Shown here piece by piece: positions 26,320-34,251 of a stretch of DNA of 64,000 nucleotides. A program made the translations under genes and the position numbers. The stretch spans positions 62,001-126,000 of the forward strand of contig CAVPDE010000016.1 of the NCBI GenBank assembly GCA_963702565.1, written 5' to 3'. The notes under the pieces are model-generated. The model searched no databases. It saw only the letters and a list, made by a program, of their open reading frames with translations, and was not told the origin of the DNA. The first letter of the stretch is position 1. Every line of letters begins with the position of its first letter. The stretch comes from CAVPDE01 sp963702565. Its GTDB lineage: Bacteria; Desulfobacterota; DSM-4660; Desulfatiglandales; HGW-15.

Positions 26320-27498
26320 TTGAACATCACGAGAAGGGGCGTTACAAGGTTACTCTTTTATTTCTTAATTTTTCCTCTCTGTCTTCTCGTGGGCAATCCC
26401 TGCGCCGCCTCAGACCCCTTCCCTACCTTCCCATGCCTGGAGCCGAATGTCCGCTTCTGGATTGACGCCTACACCAAGTACCCGACCACCAACGGCATTA
26501 TCCATGACGCTTCGGATTTGAACATCGTCTACGGCATCATCGACCTTTTGCCGCCTGACACGCGTGGAACGCGGCACATCAATCAAGAAAGGATACAGGC
26601 TGCCAAAGAGCTGTACAGAAAAACCTTAAAGGATCTTGTTGAAAACCCGGACCCTCAGGATCCGGAAAAAAGGCGCATAGCCGATTTGTTTGGACCCCAG
26701 GCCGGTCCCGATGATTTCAGAGAGGCGATCAACAACATTCGCTGCCAGGTCGGCCAGAAGGATCGGTTTGAAAGAGGACTCATTCGCTCAGAACCCTATC
26801 TCCAAGAAATAAAAGCTATCTTCCGTTCTCATGGTCTGCCTGAGGACCTGTGCTACTTGCCTCATGTGGAATCGTCCTTCGACGTCACCGCCTATAGCAA
26901 AGCAGGCGCTGCAGGGGTGTGGCAGTTCACTCCATCGACAGGCAAGAAGTTCATGACAATGAACAAATCTGTGGATGAAAGGCGTGATCCTATCCGGGCA
27001 TCCGAGGCCGCGGCAAGGCTGCTCAAGCACAATTATGATCGACTGGGAGACTGGCCCATGGCCGTCACGGCGTACAATCACGGGATAGTAGGCATGCTGC
27101 GGGCAAAAAAAGAGATGGGAAGCTATGAGGCCGTTTTTGAACGCTACAATGGGCGGTTCTTCAAGTTCGCGTCGAGAAACTTCTACTCCGAATTCCTGGC
27201 CGCCAGGCACGTAGCAAAGAATCACACCCAGTATTTCAGTGATATCCGGATGACCAAGTCTTTGGAAGCCCGCGAGGTGGTCACAAAGGGGCAGATGTCC
27301 GTCGCGGAACTTTCACGTCACTATGAAGTAGACCTTGAAACGCTACGCGCTCTCAACCCTGCATTGAGTCAACGCGTGTTCAAGGGGCAGAGACAAGTGC
27401 CCAAGGGATATGTGCTCCGCTTGCCCGCCGATTCCGCAAAGAGCACCAAGGTCTCTTCCGCCGCACTCTTCCAAACCCACCCCGACCTTCGCCAGTAA
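26320..27498 (+). CDS. MltD-like lytic transglycosylase with C-terminal LysM-like segment
   Basis: Exported peptidoglycan lyase of 392 residues. It has a signal segment LLFYFLIFPLCLLVGNPCAA (about 11-30) and a transglycosylase SLT domain with catalytic Glu in LPHVESSFDVTAYSKAGAAG near 185-205, QFTPSTG, and MAVTAYNHGIVGM near 250. A LysM-like module MSVAELSRHYEVDLETLRAL is near 328-370. The start is TTG 26320 with a weak GAAGGA site about 11 bases upstream; no better start retains the signal peptide. It cleaves glycan strands between MurNAc and GlcNAc, perhaps making room for the surface proteins encoded around it. Confidence 0.88.
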   Translation: MNITRRGVTRLLFYFLIFPLCLLVGNPCAASDPFPTFPCLEPNVRFWIDAYTKYPTTNGIIHDASDLNIVYGIIDLLPPDTRGTRHINQERIQAAKELYRKTLKDLVENPDPQDPEKRRIADLFGPQAGPDDFREAINNIRCQVGQKDRFERGLIRSEPYLQEIKAIFRSHGLPEDLCYLPHVESSFDVTAYSKAGAAGVWQFTPSTGKKFMTMNKSVDERRDPIRASEAAARLLKHNYDRLGDWPMAVTAYNHGIVGMLRAKKEMGSYEAVFERYNGRFFKFASRNFYSEFLAARHVAKNHTQYFSDIRMTKSLEAREVVTKGQMSVAELSRHYEVDLETLRALNPALSQRVFKGQRQVPKGYVLRLPADSAKSTKVSSAALFQTHPDLRQ

Positions 27499-27585
27499 TC
27501 GAACCGTGCTCCATCGTCGTGTCAAGCCGTGAGCTTTTAGAAACTGCCAGCCGTCGCTTCTAGCAGCACTCTAATGCGGTGCTTA

Positions 27586-27825
27586 CTATAATCCCGCCAT
27601 CTTGAGCGCGGCCTCCGGTGACTCCATCGGCCGGAAGCTTGTGAGTGCTTGTTCGTGAGTAGGATAGCCAAATCCGATGAGGACGATCCCAATGAGGGTA
27701 TGGGGCTTCCCCGACAGATCTTCTTGCGCTTGTATTTTCAGGGCTTCAAAAAGCTGTTCCTTCGCTATGAATCGTTTTTCTGCTGCGATCACCCCAGATC
27801 TCTTGTCGTGAACCACTAGGGTCAT
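27586..27825 (-). CDS. Small MshEN-like helical protein
   Basis: 79 residues, preceded by a strong GGGGAGAGG ribosome site. The sequence FIAKEQLFEALKIQAQE…HTLIGIVLIGFGYPTHEQA resembles the helical repeat unit (…eeqLeeAL.iQ…lGeiLv..G.lt.eql) of MshEN/type II secretion ATPase N-terminal domains, which in some proteins bind cyclic-di-GMP. No other domain is present. It lies convergent with the lytic transglycosylase and upstream of the AT-rich region before the giant gene. Function unknown. Confidence 0.6.
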   Translation of the reverse strand: MTLVVHDKRSGVIAAEKRFIAKEQLFEALKIQAQEDLSGKPHTLIGIVLIGFGYPTHEQALTSFRPMESPEAALKMAGL

Positions 27826-28344
27826 CTCCTCTCCCCGAGTGAGCGAAAACTTTTATCTGGTCGCATACGGGGAACAGGAAGCTAAGTGTGACTTCATGAA
27901 GTTTAGGCAATCAACTATACGTCATCTCCAATGAATCAATAGTAATGACGTTTTATGTTCATTTATGACAATAAATGTCCCTCTACTGCCGGCACATACA
28001 GCCAACTCTATAACACTGCCTTATAACATATTGATTTTAAGCCTAATTCAAAATAGCCATTATTGGAATGCTTATTGCTTATATGGAGGTTGTGCTTTTA
28101 ACCCGTTGAAAAAGCATCATTGTTCAATGATAAGCTTTAATCTAATAATTATGTATAATTAAATATAAATTATTATAACTATTTGTCAGTCTTCGAAACC
28201 TTAGCCATAGATGGAAACTGATACCGGTTTAATTTGGAACACTGTGGAACGATACGAAAGCGCTTTCAGATGCTTTTCCTCAAGGAAAAATGTGAGGGAA
28301 TCGATTTACTCATGAGTCAGCCCAAGAGAAAGGGTGTCCTGTAG
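27826..28344. other. AT-rich intergenic region upstream of the giant surface protein
   Basis: About 520 bases that are markedly AT-rich compared with the rest of the window, especially 27890-28190. No coding frame is convincing. It probably holds the promoter of the 28345-37741 block; TTGTCA near 28182 has a weak -10 17 bases on. I could not recognise a cyclic-di-GMP riboswitch in it. Confidence 0.6.
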
Positions 28345-31300
28345 ATGTCCGGATCAGCGGGGCGCAGAGCCTCGGCAAAAACAAAACTATCGGAATTCTG
28401 GAGGGGTGTCCTCAAAAGCCTGACGTGCACCAGCGGCCAAAGGGCGAAGGTGCGGAAAGGCGCTTACCTTGAGAGCCTCGAGTCCCGTGTCATGCTGTCC
28501 GGAGGTATAGAAGGGGCATTGGTCGATACCGAATTGCTGGCCTGCGAGAATTCTTCCCAGGCACCCGTCGCCTCAGAGGTAGCGCTTCTTGAAGAAGCGC
28601 ACCAAACCGTTCTCATCGATCTATCCGGTTCTGCGGATCCGCATCCCGAAATGCAATCCGACCTTCTAGAAGGGCTCGCGACGCGCGAGCTCGTGTTTGT
28701 AGATAAAAACCTGAAGGATTACCAACAAGTTGTCGCCGATCTCCAAGGCAGCCATAGCAACCGGAACGTTGAAGTCGTGGCGCTGGAATCCGATCGGAAC
28801 GGGATCGAGCAGGTCAGTGAAATTCTCTCGGAACGTTCTAACCTGACGGCTGTGCATTTCATCAGCCACGGTGCCGATGGGCAGATCAACCTCGGCAATA
28901 CCTGGTTGAACAGCACCACCCTGCAACAGAACATCAATGCCATCTCCGCATGGGGCAAGGCCATGACGGAAAGCGGCGATATTCTCTTTTACGGCTGTAA
29001 CATCGCTACCCACAGCGACGGACAAGGCCTGCTGGCAAACATCGCCGGTCTGACCGGCGCCGATGTAGCGGCCAGCGACGATCCGACCGGCAGCACAACG
29101 TTGGGCGCTGATTGGGTGCTGGAATACTGCACCGGCGTGATCGAAACGACTGTGGCCTTCAGCCCCGAGGCCCAGCAGCACTGGTCGGGCTCGCTGGCCA
29201 CCTTCACCGTCAACACCACCAACGATTCCGGTCTAGGTTCGCTGCGACAAGCGATCACCGACGCGAATGCGCTGGGAGGGGCGGACACGATCGCGTTCGC
29301 CATCGGCTTCGGCGCACAGACGATTTCGCTCGCTTCGGCACTGCCCGAGATAACGGACCAAGTCACGATCGACGGCTGGACGCAGCCCGGGTTCGCAGGC
29401 TCACCGCTGATTCGCATTGACGGTGGGTTGGCCGGAGCCGGAGTTGACGGGCTCACCCTTTCCGGCACTGCGGACGCGAGCGTGATTCGTGGCCTCATGA
29501 TGACCCGCTTCACGCGCGACGGCATCGCAATCCAGTCGGGCGCCGACAACATCACGATCGCCGGCAACTGGATCGGCACCACCGGGGCCGGCTCGACCGG
29601 GGTCGGCAACGCCGACGACGGGATCGACATCTCCGGCTCAACCGCGATCATCGGCGGCACCGGCGCGAACGACCGGAATGTCATCACCAACAGCGGCGAC
29701 GAGGGCATCGACATCGTCGGCTCGGGAGTGACAGGCCACCTCATTCAGGGAAACTACATCGGTGTCGATCCGGACGGCGCGAGTGGCGGCGGCAATGCCG
29801 ACGTCGGGATCGCGATCATCTCGGGCAGCGGCAACACGATCGGGGGTACCGCCGTCGAGGCGCGGAACGTGATCTCGAGGAACAAAGAAGGCATCGAGAT
29901 CAACACGTCCAACAACGTGGTGCAGGGCAACTACATCGGCACCGACGCCGGCGGCACGCTCCCCTGCGGCAACCGGGCGGACGACGGCGTTGAGATCCGC
30001 AACGGGTCCACCGGCAACCGGATCGGCGGGACGGCGGCCGGGGCTGGCAATCTCATTGCCTTCAATGCGTTGGACGGCGTCAATGTTGTCGATGGCAGTG
30101 GCCACTCCGTTCTTGGCAACCGAATTTACTCGAACAGCCAACTGGGCATCGACCTCGTCGGTGGCAGTGAAGACGCGTCCGGCGTGACCGCCAATGACGT
30201 TGCGCCCGATGCCGACACCGGCGCCAATAATCTGCAGAACTTCCCGGTGCTGACCAGCGCCACGACCAACGGCAGCCAGATCACGATCACCGGCGCGCTC
30301 GCCAGCAACGCCAGCAGCTACTACCGCATCGAGTTCTTCTCGAGCAGTGCGGCCGACGGCAGCGGTCACGGCGAGGGCCAGACGTATCTGGGCTTTGCCA
30401 ACATCGCCACCGACGGTGCCGGCAATGCGGCCATCAATGCAGTGCTCACCACCGTCGTACCGGCCGGGGCAGTCGTCAGCGCCACGGCGACGAAGAGCGA
30501 CGCCGGCTTCACGACCTTCACCGATACCTCGGAGTTCGCGCAGAACATAACGGCCGTCGCTGCAAACACGGCCCCGACCCTAAGCAATGGCACGCTTGCT
30601 TCAATAAACGAAGACACCATCAACCCCTCCGGCCAGGCGGTTAGCGCGATCTTCGCCGGGCAGTTCTCGGACCCGGATGCCGGTGCCAGCTTCGGCGGCA
30701 TCGCCGTGGTCGGCAATACCGCCGACGCCGGCACCCAGGGCAGCTGGCAGTACTCGACCAACGCCGGCAGCAACTGGTTTGCGATTGGCACAGTGGCCGA
30801 CGGTGCCACGGCCCTGGCGCTCAGCAGCTCGACCCTGATCCGCTTCGTGCCGGTGGCCGGCTACAACGGCACGCCGCCGTCGCTGGTGGTCCGCGGCCTC
30901 GACAACACCCATGTCGCCGGGTATTCCGCCACGGCCGGAAGCGAGACGCGGGTCAGCGTCGACACCACGAGCAATGGCGGCATGACAGCGATCGCCGCGG
31001 TAAGCGCGAACCTGTCGACCTCGATCACCGCCGTCAACGACGCGCCGGTGGCGGCCGACGATCGCCCGGCGCTGAGTTTCGACGGCGTCGACGACTATGT
31101 GTCGGTGCCCGACAGCGCCTCGCTGATCATGGGCTCGACGATGACCCTGGAAGCCTGGATCAACCCGGATTTTTCGAGCAACTCGGTCCAGATGATCGCC
31201 AACAAGGAAGGCGAATATGAGCTGTCGATCTTTGCCAACGGCTCGCTCAATTTTGCGTTTGCGGAAGGCGGCTCGTGGAACTGGCACAACACCGGTGCCA

Positions 31301-34251
31301 CGATCCCACGTAACGCCTGGACCCATGTCGCTGTTACCTACAACGCCGGGCTGGTGACGACCTATGTCAACGGCGTGTTGGTGGACAGCCAGTCGATGGC
31401 CACGACCACGATCGACGATGTCTACCAGAGTCTGGACGAGTTGCGCATCGGCGGCCGCAGCAACAACCCGGCCAACCAGTACTTCGACGGCCGCATCGCC
31501 GAGGTGCGGGTCTGGAGTGTCGCGCGCACGGGGGCCGAGATTGCCGGTGCGATGAACAGCACCTTGACCGGCAGCGAGAGCGGACTGGCCGCGTACCTGC
31601 CGCTGGACGACAACACCGGCCTCACGGCCACCGACAAGACGGCCAACGGCAACAGCGGCACCCTGGTCAATGGCGCCGCATGGTCGGGCTACCGCATCAA
31701 TGAAGACACCGTGCTCAGCGCGGTGGTGCCCGGCGTGCTGGGCAACGATTACGACGCCGACGGCGACACGCTGACCGCCGTGCTGGTGTCGGGTCCGGCC
31801 AACGGCAGCCTGTCGCTGAACGCCAACGGCAGTTTCGTCTACACGCCCAACGCCGACTGGAACGGCACCGACAGCTTCACCTATCGAGCCAACGACGGCA
31901 CGGTCAGCGGCAACGTTGCGACGGTCACGATCGTCGTCAACCGGGTCAATGACGCGCCGGTCCTGGCAGCCATCGGAAACCAGTCGGTGAACGAAGGCGC
32001 AACGCTGGGTTTCACCGCATCGGCAACCGACGCCGACCTGCCGGCCGACACCCTGACCTATTCGCTCGACGCGGCTTCGCTGGCGCTGGGCATGACCATC
32101 AACGGCTCCACGGGGGCTTTCAGCTGGACGCCCACCGAGGCGCAAGGCGGCTTGACGCCGTCAGTCACGATCTCCGTCACCGACAACGGCACGGGGAATC
32201 TGTTCGACAGCGAGACCTTCACGATCACCGTGGGTGATGTCAACGTCGCGCCGGTCTTGGCTGCGATCGGTAATCAATCGGTCAACGAGGGCGCGACGCT
32301 GAGCTTCAGCGCCAGCGCCACCGACGCCGATCTGCCGGCCGACACCCTGACCTATTCGCTCGACGCAGCCTCGCTGGCGCTGGGCATGACCATCAACGGC
32401 TCCACGGGTGCGTTCAGCTGGACGCCCACCGAGGCGCAAGGTGGCTTGACGCCGTCGGTGACCATTACCGTGACCGACAACGGCACCGGTAGTCTGTTCG
32501 ACAGCGAGACCTTCTTCATCACCGTTACTGACATCAATGTCGCCCCGGTCTTGGGAGCGATCGGCAATCAAACGGTGGATGAGCTGGTAACCCTGACGTT
32601 TACTGCCACGGCTACCGATAGCGATCTGCCTGCCAACACCCTGGCCTTCACCCTGGATGCCGCCTCCATCGCCTTGGGCATGAGCATTGACGCCAATACC
32701 GGTGTCTTCACCTGGACGCCGACAGAGGCCCAGGGCAGCCTGACCCCGTCTGTCACCATCACTGTCACGGACAACGGTACCGGCAGCCTGATGGACAGCG
32801 AGACCTTCTTCATCACCGTCACTGACATCAATGTCGCCCCGGTGGTGACCTCGGCCGCCCTTACCGTGAACGAAGGCCAGACCGTGACACTTTCCCCGGC
32901 GAACTTCGGCATCACGGACCCTGACGACAACGCGTTCAACTATACGGTAAGCGGCATCAGCGGCGGCTACTTCCAGCTCTCGACTGCGCCCGGCACGCCG
33001 ATCACCAGCTTCACCAGTGCTGATCTGGCAGGCAATCTCGTGCAGTTCGTAGACGACGGCAATGAGATCGCTCCGGACTTCTCGGTGACGGTCAACGATG
33101 GCGACGCGAACTCCAACACGCTCGCTTCTACCATCACCTACAACCCGGTCAATGACGCCCCGGTCGGCCTGCCGGCCATCACAGGCAGCGTCACCGAAGG
33201 CCAGACGCTCATCGCTGACACCTCCGGCATCAGCGATGCGGATGGGCTGGGGGCTTTCAGCTACCAGTGGTTGCGCAATGGCGTGGCGATAGCAGGGGCA
33301 ACCAACAGCACCTACACGCTCGGCGATGCGGATGTGGGTACCCAGATCCGCGTCCAGGTGTCCTACACCGACGGTCATGGCACCGCTGAGTCGGTGACCT
33401 CGGCGCAGACGGCAGCAGTAGCCAACGTCAATGACGTCCCGACTGGTTTGCCAATCATCGTTGGCACAGCAACGCAACCTCCGACCATCACCCCGAATAC
33501 CGGCGGAAGCAGCGGTATGGGAGGCTTGGGATCAACTAACGATCAGTCCCTGCAAAATGGTGCGGCGAACGCCGTTGGGATGAACATTTTTGGCAGCGGC
33601 GATACGACCCTTTCTCATGGATCGACCGGTAGCGCGATTGGTTTCTCCAACGTGGGAATGGATGGAAACGATCCCGGTGATGGGCCATTCGGGAGGACCA
33701 AAGATACTCCAATTGAAGAGGCAATAAAGGCGGCTGGAACAGATGACTCTATAAGAAGCCTGAACCAAGGAGGGCCGCTTGAAGCGATGAAGAATCAATT
33801 AAATCTTGTGACAGATCGCACTGTCGATCCATTTTGGAAAGAACCGCAACGTCATGTATCTGATGCAGAGGCCATGATATCGAATGAATCCATTCAGAGA
33901 GAGCTCGATGGTCTAAAGCGGCAGTTGGAGGAATCGTCAAGACCCGATGAGCTTAAGGAGAAACTCATGGTGGGAATGGCATCAGGGATTGGTGGTAGCT
34001 TTTTCGTCGGCTATGTCGTTTGGGCGCTCCGCGGGACCTCTCTGTTGGCAAGCGCCCTAGCATCCTTGCCTCTTTGGAGATGTTTCGATCCTCTTCCCGT
34101 TTTTTGGACTCCGAAGCGCAGGCGCCGCAAACGTGATACCGAGGGAGAAAACATCGAGAAGGCAAGAGAAAATGAAAAAGATGTCGAAGAGCTTTTCTCA
34201 TCCGTGCAAGGCCCCAGCGTGCGGACTGACTTGAAAGGGACAGGGAAATGA
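28345..34251 (+). CDS. Giant DUF4347 / beta-helix / LamG / cadherin-like surface protein with C-terminal membrane anchor
   Basis: 1968 residues. Order: basic N-terminus with an LEPR-XLL-like motif (LESRVMLSGG, about 45-54) but no ordinary signal peptide; DUF4347 domain (about 113-285: ELVFVDKNLKDY, VHFISHGADGQINLG, ILFYGCNIA); right-handed beta-helix (288-628); beta-sandwich modules (630-905); LamG/concanavalin-like domain (908-1110: LSFDGVDDYVSVPD); VCBS/cadherin-like module (1115-1203); three 98-residue Ig-like repeats (1204-1497); NG2/cadherin-like module (1498-1607); an Ig-like module (1610-1700); linker; a hydrophobic C-terminal segment (about 1875-1918) containing RGTSLLASALASLPLW and DPLPV, then the polybasic tail KRRRRKRD. 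Probably an adhesin or matrix protein held in the envelope. Its TGA overlaps the ATG of the cyclic-di-GMP gene. The central 4.2 kb is much more GC-rich than the ends. Confidence 0.85.
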   Translation: MSGSAGRRASAKTKLSEFWRGVLKSLTCTSGQRAKVRKGAYLESLESRVMLSGGIEGALVDTELLACENSSQAPVASEVALLEEAHQTVLIDLSGSADPHPEMQSDLLEGLATRELVFVDKNLKDYQQVVADLQGSHSNRNVEVVALESDRNGIEQVSEILSERSNLTAVHFISHGADGQINLGNTWLNSTTLQQNINAISAWGKAMTESGDILFYGCNIATHSDGQGLLANIAGLTGADVAASDDPTGSTTLGADWVLEYCTGVIETTVAFSPEAQQHWSGSLATFTVNTTNDSGLGSLRQAITDANALGGADTIAFAIGFGAQTISLASALPEITDQVTIDGWTQPGFAGSPLIRIDGGLAGAGVDGLTLSGTADASVIRGLMMTRFTRDGIAIQSGADNITIAGNWIGTTGAGSTGVGNADDGIDISGSTAIIGGTGANDRNVITNSGDEGIDIVGSGVTGHLIQGNYIGVDPDGASGGGNADVGIAIISGSGNTIGGTAVEARNVISRNKEGIEINTSNNVVQGNYIGTDAGGTLPCGNRADDGVEIRNGSTGNRIGGTAAGAGNLIAFNALDGVNVVDGSGHSVLGNRIYSNSQLGIDLVGGSEDASGVTANDVAPDADTGANNLQNFPVLTSATTNGSQITITGALASNASSYYRIEFFSSSAADGSGHGEGQTYLGFANIATDGAGNAAINAVLTTVVPAGAVVSATATKSDAGFTTFTDTSEFAQNITAVAANTAPTLSNGTLASINEDTINPSGQAVSAIFAGQFSDPDAGASFGGIAVVGNTADAGTQGSWQYSTNAGSNWFAIGTVADGATALALSSSTLIRFVPVAGYNGTPPSLVVRGLDNTHVAGYSATAGSETRVSVDTTSNGGMTAIAAVSANLSTSITAVNDAPVAADDRPALSFDGVDDYVSVPDSASLIMGSTMTLEAWINPDFSSNSVQMIANKEGEYELSIFANGSLNFAFAEGGSWNWHNTGATIPRNAWTHVAVTYNAGLVTTYVNGVLVDSQSMATTTIDDVYQSLDELRIGGRSNNPANQYFDGRIAEVRVWSVARTGAEIAGAMNSTLTGSESGLAAYLPLDDNTGLTATDKTANGNSGTLVNGAAWSGYRINEDTVLSAVVPGVLGNDYDADGDTLTAVLVSGPANGSLSLNANGSFVYTPNADWNGTDSFTYRANDGTVSGNVATVTIVVNRVNDAPVLAAIGNQSVNEGATLGFTASATDADLPADTLTYSLDAASLALGMTINGSTGAFSWTPTEAQGGLTPSVTISVTDNGTGNLFDSETFTITVGDVNVAPVLAAIGNQSVNEGATLSFSASATDADLPADTLTYSLDAASLALGMTINGSTGAFSWTPTEAQGGLTPSVTITVTDNGTGSLFDSETFFITVTDINVAPVLGAIGNQTVDELVTLTFTATATDSDLPANTLAFTLDAASIALGMSIDANTGVFTWTPTEAQGSLTPSVTITVTDNGTGSLMDSETFFITVTDINVAPVVTSAALTVNEGQTVTLSPANFGITDPDDNAFNYTVSGISGGYFQLSTAPGTPITSFTSADLAGNLVQFVDDGNEIAPDFSVTVNDGDANSNTLASTITYNPVNDAPVGLPAITGSVTEGQTLIADTSGISDADGLGAFSYQWLRNGVAIAGATNSTYTLGDADVGTQIRVQVSYTDGHGTAESVTSAQTAAVANVNDVPTGLPIIVGTATQPPTITPNTGGSSGMGGLGSTNDQSLQNGAANAVGMNIFGSGDTTLSHGSTGSAIGFSNVGMDGNDPGDGPFGRTKDTPIEEAIKAAGTDDSIRSLNQGGPLEAMKNQLNLVTDRTVDPFWKEPQRHVSDAEAMISNESIQRELDGLKRQLEESSRPDELKEKLMVGMASGIGGSFFVGYVVWALRGTSLLASALASLPLWRCFDPLPVFWTPKRRRRKRDTEGENIEKARENEKDVEELFSSVQGPSVRTDLKGTGK
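31954..32835 (+). repeat. Three in-frame 294-base repeats inside the giant gene
   Basis: Units start at 31954, 32248 and 32542, each 294 bases (98 residues), beginning APVL-A/G-AIGNQ and including ALGM-x-I and FxWTPTEAQG. Units 1 and 2 are nearly identical in protein sequence; unit 3 is more divergent. These are Ig-like/cadherin-like beta-sandwich modules. Confidence 0.85.

Noticed and set aside
27965..28162. 65-codon frame in the AT-rich island
   Set aside because: No ribosome site, no family resemblance, and composition typical of non-coding AT-rich DNA.
28190..28344. Possible cyclic-di-GMP riboswitch upstream of the giant gene
   Set aside because: I looked for the GEMM-type conserved core and could not match it; only generic GAAA-like and purine-rich words are present.
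30601..33477. Two long minus-strand frames (514 and 438 codons) opposite the giant gene
   Set aside because: Long antisense frames are expected in GC-rich repetitive coding DNA. Their low-complexity Gly/Arg/Val-rich sequence matches no family, and the plus strand encodes recognisable domains.
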